This document shows, in pieces, positions 1 to 19,230 of a DNA stretch of 64,000 nt; the stretch's first letter is position 1; each line of letters starts with the position of its first letter. The stretch spans positions 12,921,001-12,985,000 of the forward strand of contig NC_090780.1 of assembly GCF_040054535.1 (NCBI RefSeq). Direction: 5' to 3'. This DNA is from Antennarius striatus. Its lineage: Eukaryota > Chordata > Actinopteri > Lophiiformes > Antennariidae. The notes under the pieces were generated by a model. That model was not told the DNA's origin. It saw nothing but the letters and a program-made list of their open reading frames with translations, and did no database searches. The position numbers and the translations under genes were made by a program.

Positions 1-1404
1 AGTCTGATATTGAGTTACTTTAACCCGATGGGAAACCTGAATCTATGGTGTGCTAAAGTTACGCTGCTCTGTGTGGGTTGTGTCAGAAAGGGGAACTATA
101 ATAGTCGTACATGACGGTGCGTGGTTGTTTACATCCATGAATGTTTGTAAGTTGCATGTTCGCAAGTCGGATGTTTGTATGCTGAGGACTACCTGTACTT
201 TCTTCACTGGTGCATGAAGAGTCTTCCCATCCAGTTTCATGAAAATGAGTAAGTAGTTTTTGTAAAAATATACCTAAAGACAGACAAAGCAACAAATATG
301 GATGATCTATCTGATGATCTGATGTAGTAGGAGTCTCTGTGAATATTTAATTCTTTCTCCCTGTCTGACTCTCTCCTGTAAGTTGTAGCAGTAGGCGAGC
401 AAATGAAACACACCACAACTTAGAACATAAATGATGTACTGTATGTCATTGTGTGAAAGAATGTGAACACAGAACTCAGTAAAATATACTATAACAGTGA
501 TCTAATCAGTTTCATATATCTAATGCTACAGACTATTTGTCAAATTTGCATGATAGAGACTGTGTATTGCCCACTTCTGGCATGATTATATTTTATAAAA
601 TAAACATTAGTGCATCCATCCTGAAGATAATAAGCCAAACAGCTAAATCATGGGATTGAGGCCTATTTTCTGTTTTGCAGCTGACCTGCATATTTGGGCT
701 CATGAAGACATTTTGAATTTATGTCTTTAGTTGAGAAATGATCCTGTTGTGTAAAAACATGCAAGAGAAAAGTAAGGACAGCTGTGAAGTATTACAAATA
801 TCTTTGTGGTAATTTATTCACTCACAGCATGGACATTCTAATTCAAGATGCTTGGCACAGTATTTGGACATTTTACAACAATTTGCATTGCCTTTTACCA
901 AATGGAACGAACACACACTTTGCAGGCTTGAAAGCAAAAACTTCATGGTGAGATGATTTAGTCCAGAGAAAAAACAACAATATCCATTTAAGTTTATTTT
1001 CCTTTGTCTCTCACAAAAACAGGACAAGTCTGGACAGTCTCACAGGCTGCAAGATTACAAAATCTGCTGTTCCTGACGTGCTCAAAGTAGATCGTTGGTT
1101 GTATTGCTGTATAACTGCTGCCAGTATACACACTGACAGGCTCCTTCACAGGCAGCCTGAAATGAAAACAGTGCACAGTGAACTGCTTTATCACAGGAAT
1201 GTAGGACTTTTGGTCCAGGGTGTCTTTGCCGACCCCAACAAGGCAAGTTATTTGCAGAGACAGAATAGATTGTGCTTTGATTCCGTTGAAAAGTGTGTCT
1301 GAAATTTATGTGGCTGATTGAAAGAAAAGATTGTTAATAATGAGTGACTATAGGATGCTGGGTTTAGTTATGGTGATCATGGATGTTGAATGTAGGACAT
1401 GTTA
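1..1404. other. No gene seen; possible fndc10 3' UTR
   Basis: AT-rich sequence with only short scattered frames and no recognisable protein. The part above about 800 may belong to a long fndc10 3' UTR. Confidence 0.5.
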
Positions 1405-1410
1405 TTTATT
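1405..1410 (-). other. Candidate poly(A) signals for fndc10
   Basis: AATAAA on the minus strand lies about 30 bases past the stop codon. A second copy at 813-818 would give a 3' UTR of about 620 bases. The sequence does not show which is used. Confidence 0.35.
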
Positions 1411-1439
1411 GAACACTGCAGCTTAGAGTCAGTTGAGCA

Positions 1440-2441
1440 TCAGTGACGCGAGCGAGAGCGATAAGAATACGAGCGCTGCACCGGGGGGCTCATGATGTTT
1501 TCTGTGATGTATGCTACCAACAAACAGATGATGACCAGCATCACACAGATAGCGCCCCCTACTGCTGTCATGGCAATCACAATGTCCTGCATCCCAGACG
1601 GCGGCAGGGTGAAGTTCACACAGTTCCACTGGTCTGCTCTCTTAACCTGATCCAGGCGGGCCAGGGGGTGCAAGCAGATCCGGTAGGGGATGTTCTCATG
1701 CAGCTCCGTCAGGAGGAAGTCCCTGCAGGTCGAGCCCAGATGTACGCCAGCACACTCAAACTGAGTGTAGCTTCCATTCCACCAGCAGCTCAACTCATAG
1801 CCACCCCGTCTGGGGAGTCGGACCCCAGAAAGAAGATTTGATCCCAGCCTGTCCTCTCTTGTTAAATTTGTCCCAGGTTCCCCACTCCATTCTTGACCAG
1901 AAAGAGAGTCCTCCACTTTAACATCTTGCTCATTCAAGGTGAAGTTGTCTTCATGGCTCCACTGTAACAGTACACTACCATTGATGAGAATATTTGCATG
2001 CAGGTTCCCCGCAGAAACCACCATCCTACAGTCTTCCTGCTGACACTGATAGGTGGTCAGAGTGTTTCTGAAACACAGCTCCCCATCCATGCCCTTTTGG
2101 ACCACTCTGTAGGCACAGAGCGGTGACTCCTCTGCCTCTGAACTCCAGCTTGGTACCCAGTCAGATTCTTCATATCTCACAGTAGGAATAGAGCTAGCCG
2201 CTTGGCCTGTTACCTCTTGGATCTTTGGTGGTGACGGCGTACTGTCGTCGCTGTGATTGCCATAGTTGGAGCTGACGTTGCTCTGTTCTGTCCAGCTCTG
2301 AGGCGTTCCTGAATAGTTCCTGTCTGCCTCCCTCTGTGGGGATGCTGCTGATGCTGAGCTGCTGGAGACAGATGTCTGGTGGGAGGCGCACAGCAGGAGG
2401 GCCGACAGGGCGAACAGGGATGTCCGTGACTGGCTGTTCAT
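1440..2441 (-). CDS. fndc10: Fibronectin type III domain-containing protein 10 (single coding exon)
   Basis: The open frame encodes 333 aa of a type I membrane glycoprotein. It begins with a signal peptide (about residues 1-20, FALSALLLC core), followed by a Ser/Thr-rich linker with many N-glycosylation sequons. An FN3-like ectodomain with paired cysteines (CAYRV, GELCFRN, CRMVV, LSCWW, FECAG, STCRDF, YRICLHP) comes next. One membrane helix (about 287-312) carries the family hallmark GMQDIVIAMTAVGGAICVML, and a short basic tail follows. From memory this helix and the Cys spacing match mammalian FNDC10, which is shorter (about 226 aa); the extra length here is in the N-terminal linker. I chose the ATG at 2441. 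The frame runs on to 2459, but that codon is TTG, and the ATG sits directly before the signal peptide. The molecular role of the family is poorly known. Identity is confident. Confidence 0.93.
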   Translation of the reverse strand: MNSQSRTSLFALSALLLCASHQTSVSSSSASAASPQREADRNYSGTPQSWTEQSNVSSNYGNHSDDSTPSPPKIQEVTGQAASSIPTVRYEESDWVPSWSSEAEESPLCAYRVVQKGMDGELCFRNTLTTYQCQQEDCRMVVSAGNLHANILINGSVLLQWSHEDNFTLNEQDVKVEDSLSGQEWSGEPGTNLTREDRLGSNLLSGVRLPRRGGYELSCWWNGSYTQFECAGVHLGSTCRDFLLTELHENIPYRICLHPLARLDQVKRADQWNCVNFTLPPSGMQDIVIAMTAVGGAICVMLVIICLLVAYITENIMSPPVQRSYSYRSRSRH

Positions 2442-2519
2442 CTCACTGCGTCTCTTCAAAATGTCTTCTCTAACAGCGGATCAGATGGAAGATGGGTCAA
2501 AGCGGGCAGCGGACTCCCA

Positions 2520-2603
2520 TCAGATCAACTTCACCTCAACGCACACAGACGAAATCTGCGTGAAGCGTCGTAACGCGTCCCGAGAGAGGAGCGGGGTTTC
2601 CAT
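2520..2603 (-). promoter_or_regulatory. Upstream ORF in the fndc10 leader
   Basis: An ATG at 2603 opens a 27-codon frame that ends with TGA at 2520-2522, 78 bases before the fndc10 start. It would act as a uORF if the transcript includes this stretch. The ATG directly follows a possible splice acceptor (GTCGCAG), so it could also lie at the start of a leader exon. Confidence 0.3.
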
Positions 2604-2694
2604 CTGCGACAGTGACATTTATTCACGTCAGTGACAGATTCCGGTTTGACACACTCAAGATAAGCGTCAGGGTTCAGAGAATAAAGCCGATGTT

Positions 2695-2702
2695 ACTCAC
2701 CT
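2695..2702 (-). promoter_or_regulatory. Possible splice donor of a 5' non-coding fndc10 exon
   Basis: On the minus strand CAAAG is followed by GTGAGTAAC, a near-consensus donor, about 250 bases upstream of the fndc10 ATG. Candidate acceptors between it and the ATG are the CAG before 2603 and a TTAG near 2474. The surrounding 2500-2820 stretch is CpG-rich (GCGCGCGCCGAG near 2778), as expected of a promoter or leader. Inferred only. Confidence 0.35.
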
Positions 2703-2916
2703 TTGAGTAGCTTATAATGTAAGCTTCGATGTAAAAGATTTTGATGCGCGTTACGTGAGAGTTCACGTGGAAGCAGCGCGCGCCGAGAGGGTTTGGGAGC
2801 GGGGATGCGCGCACAAAATATTTGTAGTCAGCCGTCGGTTTGTGAATCATCATCTGTAAAAGTGTGTGTCAAGCAGAGAAATAACGGATTGAATATACCC
2901 CACACAGGTTCAACAC

Positions 2917-3066
<150 letters not shown>

Positions 3067-4389
3067 AAAGAAAGAAAAAAAGAAATGCTATAATCAACCA
3101 ATACAAATAAATACATATAAATAATAATAATGTATAATAATATAAATTTGGTCACTGTTTTGAAGATTATTTCCCCATTCAAAGCTTTACAGTATCAGTG
3201 CGTATTCAGATCAAAGTTATTTTCAGATCAGAAATTAAAAAAAAAAAAAAAATAACAGTCAAACTATTATTTTTGTGTTTTTTATAATTTGAAAATGAAT
3301 TATTATTAACATCTACAATCAAAGTGAGAGACAAGAACTTGTTTTGTTTTGACAACGTCCTCCATGCATGATGGTAAGACAGTTATCCACAGTCCACAGG
3401 GTGGGAAAAAATAATTATTAACCCATAAGCAAATGAAAATATTAAATTATAAAGTGAGAGTACAACAATGTTTACATTTAAGAAGCCACATTAAAGGTTA
3501 AAATACACAATAAAAACACATCATCATATTGATTTAAGCAGCTTTGGATAACCATGAGCAGGATAACTGAGAACCTAGACAGACACCATCTTATCACGTA
3601 CATTTACAGATTGTCAGGTTTCATGCATCCAAAATGTGTTTTGTATACTATGTGTGCTTTTTTTCAAACGATACCAACAAACAGGTCAAAGAAACAGACC
3701 TTTTGTTCTCCACCCTTTCTGACAGCTGTTGTGTGCTTGAAGTCATTTTAGGAAATATGTTGTTTATAGAGTGAGTAAGCAGTGTAATGCAGCACATGAA
3801 TCCAACATGAAGTCAACCAGGCCTACAAAACCAATGAGGAAAATGTATTATCATTAAACAGTATTTTTTGAGATTATTCGGAGAAATAACCCCATCGTGT
3901 CAAGACAGATACTGAGCAAACAACGGGTACCATGGGAGATTACATATGGCTGACTAATAGGAGGGAAAATGCTGCGTCATCATACCTGACTTGGCTCCAT
4001 CCCTCAGAGGTTTGTGGGTTTATTTTCTGTGATCTGCAGCTGACAGCATTTCAAATGAACTGGTGACACTTACTAAATATTCTGGACTGTTTGACATTGA
4101 GATTAACTACTGAAAACCAAAGTAGCATCACAGATTCACAGCATCATTTATATAGAGACATGCTGAAGTCATCACAACGAACAATAGGAACATGTTGAAG
4201 CGATCATTCAGATCAATAAGCAGCCTTGTATTTACAGCTGACCTATGATGAGCAAGAAAACAAGGGAAATGCCAACCTCTGCATGTGGATTACCCACATC
4301 AACATATCAGATTAAATTGACCCTGAACTCCGTCAGCAGACGTGGAACCTTGTTAGCTTTGGATCTGTTTGTTGAGCTGTGTGCGGCTG
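3067..4389. other. Intergenic, fndc10 to ora4
   Basis: AT-rich non-coding sequence between two divergent genes. It includes an A-run near 3236-3251. I see no gene or recognisable repeat family in it. Confidence 0.5.
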
Positions 4390-4396
4390 TATAAAA
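4390..4396 (+). promoter_or_regulatory. TATA box for ora4
   Basis: TATAAAA lies 64 bases before the ora4 ATG at 4460, which would put the transcription start near 4420 with a leader of about 40 bases. Position and sequence are right for a core promoter; no transcript was available to confirm it. Confidence 0.55.
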
Positions 4397-4459
4397 CAGT
4401 GAGGAACCATCAGCTGCGGTGGTGGTGCATGTGAGGCACCACACAGAGAGGATGATGCC

Positions 4460-5637
4460 ATGTCAGAAGACCTCACAGTAGAGGCTTTTCTGTTTGGGCT
4501 CTTGGTTTTCTCTGGCATCCTTGGAAACATCTCAGTCATCCATGTGGTACGATAACAACAGTTGTTTTAATTTATTTAATGTGTGTTCGAGGCTGGATTG
4601 TCCTCATTATGTCTGTCTCATCCTCTCAGGTGTTCCAGTCAGCCGTTGAGAGTCCATCTCGGAGGCTCCCTCCCTCGGACACTATCTTGGTGCACCTCTC
4701 TCTAGCCAACCTGCTGACCTCACTCTTTCGCACTGTGCCCATCTTTGTGTCCGACCTGGGCTTGAATGTGTCTCTGTCTCCGGGCTGGTGCAGAGTCTTC
4801 ATGCTGCTGTGGGTGTGGTGGCGAGCTGTGGGCTGCTGGGTGACCCTGGCGCTCAGCGTCTTCCACTGCACCACCCTGAGACGCCAGCGCGTGGCCTTCG
4901 GACCTCGGGTGCAGCAGAGGGAGAGGCAGCGGGTTTGGATTGTTCTGGGGCTGGTGTGGGGGGCAAACTTAGCCTTCTCAATCCCAGCTCTGGTATTTAC
5001 CACTCATGTTCACGGCAATGCCACCGTGGAGCTGATGGTGATCAGCTGCACCACCAGGCCTCTGCTGGGCTGCGTCTGGGAGTTCCCCTCCAACCAGCAG
5101 GGCTCAGCCTTCGCCTCCGCCTCGCTGGCCCTCAATGAGGTGTTGCCACTGGTGCTGATGGTCTGCACCAACCTGGCTACGCTTCACGCTCTGGGGAAAC
5201 ACATCCGGACTGTCACCTCAGGAAGAGAGCTGGGAGCCCACGGGGAGCTGGACAAACACGTGTCCACTGAACGCAAAGCCGCTCACGTCATCATGTCGCT
5301 GGTTTCCCTCTTCGTGGTCTGCTGGGCGCTGCAGGTGGCGGCGGTGACGTATTACAATCACGACAGGGGACACCACGCGGAAGGGCTGCTGACGGTCGCA
5401 CATTTCTCTGCCTCCCTGTTTGTAGGTTTTAGTCCCATGGTGGTGGCCCTGGGTCATGGAAAACTGAGAAGGAGAATCCTGAATATGATACTGAGGTGGT
5501 TTAAATTCATTCATTGTTCCAGGAAGGACTCCAAAAAGTTTGATAAATCCTCACAAACTAAAGGCAAAGGAAAACAAACCATTTTTGTTGTTCAGCAAGT
5601 GAGGAAAGGCACAAAAGTGGAGGAGAAAGTCAAATAA
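4460..5637 (+). CDS. ora4: V1R-like olfactory receptor, class A-like 4 (two exons)
   Basis: Exon 1 is 4460-4546 and exon 2 is 4630-5637, with an 83-base intron (donor GTACGA, acceptor CTCTCAG, phase 0), giving 364 aa. It is a seven-helix GPCR of the fish ORA/V1R family. Exon 1 supplies TM1 (FLFGLLVFSGILGN). Exon 2 has HLSLANLL in TM2, the conserved Cys before TM3 (GWCRVF), SVFHCTTL at the end of TM3, the ECL2 block CTTRPLLGCVWEFPS shared with ora3, and TM7 FVGFSPMVVALGHGKLR. Sequons NVS and NAT are extracellular. V1R/ORA receptors act in olfactory neurons, and some fish ORAs are reported to detect small acids and bile acids. The start ATG has a good context and a TATA box upstream. The ora4 label rests on the two-exon structure and on pairing with a four-exon neighbour; family identity is firmer than the number. 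Confidence 0.85.
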
Positions 5638-5922
5638 ATGATGGAAACTAATATGCTAAGTTAACAAATAAGCACAATAACATAATTTATTTACACATTC
5701 ATGCACCACACTGCATGTTTCCTGTGAACAGGACTCCATCCATCCATCCATTTTTCTGTGGCGGAATACGCTCCAGATGCATTGCCAGAGCATCACTGAA
5801 CTCTTCAAGTATTATATTGTGACATATTTTTCTGAGTCATAAACATCACTGTTTAGCCTTGTGATTTTCTGAAATTGTTTGAGTTACTGTATTCCATCCA
5901 GTAAATTCTTTTTTCAGCAGAA

Positions 5923-5923
<1 letters not shown>

Positions 5924-5967
<44 letters not shown>

Positions 5968-5968
5968 A
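5924..5968. repeat. (CAA)n microsatellite
   Basis: About 14 tandem ACA units lie in the interval between the converging ora4 and ora3 genes. A short (ATCC)n-flanked repeat scrap lies just before it at about 5732-5800. Confidence 0.95.
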
Positions 5969-6105
5969 AAACAATCTTTCCAGTGGCTTCAACACAGTCC
6001 ATCTCATAATATGTCAAAGCAAAAACTCTTTCCTAAAAACTGCATTCAGTAAATGAGAGAAAACTCTGGAGAAACAATTCAACAACTATGTGTTTAAAAG
6101 TTGGC

Positions 6106-6111
6106 AATAAA
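6106..6111 (+). other. Candidate poly(A) signal for ora4
   Basis: AATAAA lies about 470 bases beyond the ora4 stop. The 3' UTR would include the (CAA)n run at 5924-5968. An AATAAA also overlaps the stop codon at 5633-5638 but is too close to be the likely signal. Confidence 0.35.
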
Positions 6112-6580
6112 ATCAAAGTACACAAAGTTACTGTAAGTTGCCTTTTTGTTTATTGCCTCTTGTTTAGCCACTTAACCTGAAACCCAATTGTTGGTCAAAG
6201 ACAATATGCTTTTCTTGAGATTTAGTTGAAAATTTATCAGTTATACAGGGTGACAAAAATATTACACATGTATTCAGAAGTTATGTATATTAAATAAAAC
6301 CATAGATATAATTATCTTCTATAATACATGAAATGACCCAATCAATTGTATGGGCAGCAAAGACATCAGATGATACGTCAGTCTTTCAGTGGGTTGTAAT
6401 TTTTAGCAACCCACCCTTCCATTCAGACCATCAGTCCAACTCCAGACTGAGAGAGTTTGTACTCTGAATTCATACCAATAACAATGAACCCCGTCAAAAT
6501 GCTTTTAGAGGTTTAACTGCTGTAAAGTGGTTAATAAATGTGTGGGCTGCAGCTCCAGAGTTCCATCAGTCAGTGATCTG

Positions 6581-8427
6581 TCAGTGAGCCAGTGCAGATT
6601 TGATGAAGGAACGCAGTCGCCGGTGACCAATGGCCAGAACAGCAGGTGACATGGCAATGAATATAATGTTGGCAAAACGAGCAATGACCAGAAGAAACTC
6701 AGCAGAGGAGCCACGGTTGTAGTTGAAATAGTTGACAGAGATAATGCTTGTTCCCCACGATGCAATGAAGAGCATAATGAGAGCGAGAATCACCTTGAGA
6801 CACACATGAAGAGTCAGGGAAGTAAAACTCCAGCCAGATATTGAGAATCAATCATATATCTTCACCTTAGCTATAATAAAAATGCTATTAAAATTAATTT
6901 ATTTCAGTTACATCAAATTACTCATCAGGTCTGGTGATAAACCATTTACTGTATCTCTCTGATGAACACAGCTCATCCAGAGGTCTCAAAGCAAAATCGT
7001 CTTCCTCACCTTTGCTGCTCGTCTCTCAGCAGGAACCCTTTTTTTGGCTGATGTACCTTGAACAGAACTCTGCATCCGACTGTGGGTGTAGAGAGTGTAA
7101 AGGGAGCCCAGGTTGGTGAGTGCCATGAGGATTATGGGTAAGGTTTCATGGATCACCATAGATGTAGTGGCATAAGCCAGGCCAATGAAGCTAGAGGGGA
7201 AGTTCCACACACAGCCCAGCAGGGGGCGCGTCGTACTGCTCACCAGCATCAGGGTCTGAGGAGGGAGGGGGACATAGTCAGAGCAGTGTGGGACATCACC
7301 TTCATGGGATCCAACAACCCTGAGGAAAAAAAACAACTTCTACTGATACATGAATTATTCATAAACTGAACTGAGGCAGAACTTTAAAACAGCTCTAAAG
7401 TTATGGATGTATTTTCAGAAACTGCTCAGTTTTTTTCATTGTTGGTTTCAATTTTATTTATTCATTAAATATTAATTTAGCAGACTCTTGAATTTCACTG
7501 AGTTGTCTAATACCTCTAATGATAATTTTATCAGTGTAATGAATCGATTAACTAATGCAGGTTCCTGCTGCATAAGGTTCTCACTTCTGTGCTGTTCTCA
7601 TTCCCACTAGTGGAAAAGATATGAGCAGGAATGGAGTAAATAAAGTTGAGGAACCAGACGAGGCCCAGGCTCATCAGCAGGTTCCTGGGAACACCTCTGG
7701 CCCCATGAGAGGACCCCGTGACGGGGGTAACACGCCTCAGTGTCTGCAGGTGGAAAGCACTGAGGAAGAGTGTTGACCACACGCTGACTGAGCGCAGCCA
7801 CACCCAGATACCCATGAGGAACTGACACCACTCTTTGGACGAGTACAGCTGGAACAGAAAGAGACAAACAAATGTGAAGTGTTCCTGGATGATATCCTGT
7901 ACCCACAATTCACTCCTGGAGACAAACAAGGTTTCTTCACCAGATTAACTGACACCTTCTGTAATTAGCTGAGAATTCTCTCTGCTGAACATTTCAGTGA
8001 CATTTGTGGTGAGAAATACAACATCTCGAGACAAAACCTTTGTGTCAAAAGTCTACACTTTGGCACAGACAACAGGAGAAACAGGCAGATGATCCAAAAC
8101 GTCCATTCAAAACAGTCATCAAACTTTAAATAGACCACCTACCTGGAGTCCCATGTCTGAGATGAAGAGCAGGATGTTCCTCATCAAAGACACCAGCAGG
8201 TTAGAGAACGCCATGTTTATGATGATAATGTCCGAGTTACGGCCCCCACCGCCGTCCTTTATCACGCTTTGACCAATCACTCCAACCACAGTCGCATTAC
8301 CCATAATGCCCAGCAACACCAGGATGATGTAAAATGCAATTTGTACTGGAGAGACAGAGACACGAAGTCCCATCCCCACCAGCTCTGTGCTTCCTGCATC
8401 CTCCATTGGATCCATTATGTCCACCAT
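6581..8427 (-). CDS. ora3: V1R-like olfactory receptor, class A-like 3 (four exons)
   Basis: The exons are 8143-8427, 7585-7848, 7010-7255 and 6581-6793. All junctions are phase 0 with GT-AG sites, and the product is 335 aa. It is a seven-helix GPCR of the ORA/V1R family. Exon 1 holds the N-terminus, TM1 (FYIILVLLGIMGN) and TM2 (INMAFSNLLVSLMRN). Exon 2 holds the TM3 Cys (EWCQFLMG), SAFHLQTLRR and TM4. Exon 3 holds ECL2 (SSTTRPLLGCVWNFPS, nearly the same as ora4) and TM5. Exon 4 holds TM6 (VILALIMLFIASWG) and TM7 (FIAMSPAVLAIGHRRLR). Introns are 294, 329 and 216 bases. It faces ora4 tail to tail. The start ATG (MVDIMDPMEDAG) is the first in frame, and no exon is damaged. Assignment to ora3 follows the four-exon structure and the pairing known in fish. 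Confidence 0.85.
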
Positions 8428-10307
8428 CTCAAAACACCTTCCAGTGAAGCACTTTTAACAACCGATAAAGGGACTTAAAGAATTCTCCATCTGCGGTCAG
8501 AAGATAGAAGTTTGGGTTTCATACTCCAGCTCACTTCCAACATCTTATGCACCACGGTCATCGACTCGCTGGTCTCCTAATGTGTGTTCAGCTAAACTGA
8601 CGACACTCCTGGAAGAAGGTGGTGGTACCTGTGTTGTCATGGCAAAAAACAGACAGTAGACACCAGGCTGTGATCTGGCAAGACAATCCTTGTTAGGCCT
8701 GCAGAAAGCCAAAAGGCAACACTATGTTTTATGCCTCAGGGAGGTAGAGGTTAATAAAACACAGGAGATTAATTAGCTTCCCTGAATAAAATGTGCTTCC
8801 TTTGCAAATTAATTTGTTGTACCATCATTCTGTGGGAAGAGGAAGCCTCTCTTATGTGTGTTCGTGTAAGTTCTGGGTTGAACATAAGAACAGAAAGATT
8901 TTCAGCACGTCATTCATATTGTATATCCTCACTTTATTACAAAAGACCTGAAAGGATAAAAATCTTCAACATCAACAACACAAGATCCTTTCTTTATATC
9001 GCTTGCAGCAAGTTTCAGCAATTTTCACATGACATAGATCAGGCTGGTTCATAACGCCACCTCATTTCAACTCAGACATCATGTACTATCAAACAACACT
9101 AAAGGTTTGCAGGTCTGAAGCCCAGTGCAGCAGATACTGGAATATAAAAATGAAAGTAGTTATAGTACATATTCAATAAAAACAGAAATACTCTGACGTA
9201 AAGATATAACTTATTCATAATTGATATGTTGAAACTTTCTATACAACAAATGTTCCGCAAAGGCCACACTTGAGTCATTATATGTGTGAATTATAGAAAT
9301 TTACACATATAGAGATAAAAAAAACCCCAATCTATTAATCATCTAAGCCTCAGTTATAGCCTACTTACATAACAACTGATTAGTTACATTAGATCAGAAA
9401 AGCTAGATTGATGTTAGCTGATGGTCTTTTCACATGATTTCTTTTCCTGGCATTTAAATAAATCTGTTTACTTTCCAATTTTTAATAGTTGCTGCGATGC
9501 AACCACAACTAGTGTTTAAATGAATGATGGAGTGACAAAATAAATGAAATTCACCGTGATTATCAGGCTGCTCAGCAGATTAAAGAATTTCTGTTTGCAC
9601 ATTTAGTTCTATATCCCTGCTATATCTTTTGTGGCTTACAGTTTTTGGATAATATATTTTTCTCTGTTGAATCAGAAGTCAGTAGCTGTAACCAAAGATT
9701 CCTTCAAACACTTTTCAACTGAGCAAATATTATTTACAGGTGTGATGATTTAAAAAATTATGACAAATTGATCGGTGCAGCAAGGAAAGGAAAAAGCAAA
9801 GCAGCACAACACCTCACTATATTTTCAAAACATTAAATATATTTACAAATGTAACTTTTCAGGAAAAAGTTAAGTTTATATAACTGCAATTTAAGAGTAG
9901 GCTTACATAATAGACTGTGGAGGCTGCTCACTTATATATTTGATGAAAAAATTTGATCAATTATGACTCTGAGACAGCCCCCCATCTCGGCAGGTAATAG
10001 TGCATTTGTTAAGCCACTGTAAAACCAAAGGGCTGAGGTTCTGTGATTATGGTTATGCAAGACTTCTGTACAGAAATATAAAGATTTCAACATATTAATA
10101 TACATTAATTCAGTCCCCCACAATTAATCTGGTACATCATGCACTTAATATGTTCCTTTCACCAGGTTTTTCCTTTTTTTTTTGTATCTCTGCAGGTCAG
10201 ATTTTTCAGATAGAGGAGATGCAGAAACAGGAAATGAACCATGACCGGTTCTCCAATGAACATAATTGCAGAAATTGAAGAAAATAGCACAAACTATAAT
10301 ATTCAGC
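8428..10307. other. Intergenic, ora3 to vwa1
   Basis: No gene seen. The part next to 8428 is the ora3 upstream region, where I see no clear TATA box. The part near 10307 is vwa1 3' UTR; the nearest clear minus-strand AATAAA is at 8933-8938, which would give a 3' UTR of about 1.4 kb. Confidence 0.45.
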
Positions 10308-18958
<8,651 letters not shown>

Positions 18959-19230
18959 CCTTAGACCAGCATTAAACCAGCACGACCAGAAACACCACGG
19001 GTGGGTCCCCCGACACGCATCCCTCGGCCACAGCTCCAGTCCACGGCTCCACGCATCAAACGCTCCTGACGCAAACACCTGCCTGACGCGCTCCTCTTTC
19101 GGCTCCAGCTCCTGTCATCCAGTTCATATTCTCTCCAATCAAAGGTGTGCCCCCCCCCCCCCCCACACACACACCCCACGCAGCCACGCACCCTACCCCT
19201 CCGGTCGAATCAGGAAATAAACCTTCATCA
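18959..19230. promoter_or_regulatory. vwa1 5' leader and promoter region
   Basis: GC- and CpG-richer than its surroundings, directly upstream of the vwa1 start on the minus strand. It includes a poly-C run at about 19150-19163 followed by a short CA run. No TATA box is evident, and the transcription start cannot be placed. Confidence 0.4.

Noticed and set aside
1443-1841. 132-codon plus-strand frame across fndc10
   Set aside because: It is antisense to a well-supported gene and has no recognisable domain.
2442-2459. Six extra N-terminal codons for fndc10
   Set aside because: The codon at 2459 is TTG; the first ATG in frame is at 2441, directly before the signal peptide.
18959-19078. Upstream in-frame extension of vwa1 exon 1
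   Set aside because: The signal peptide starts exactly at 18958, and the extension is arginine- and tryptophan-rich sequence with no signal character.
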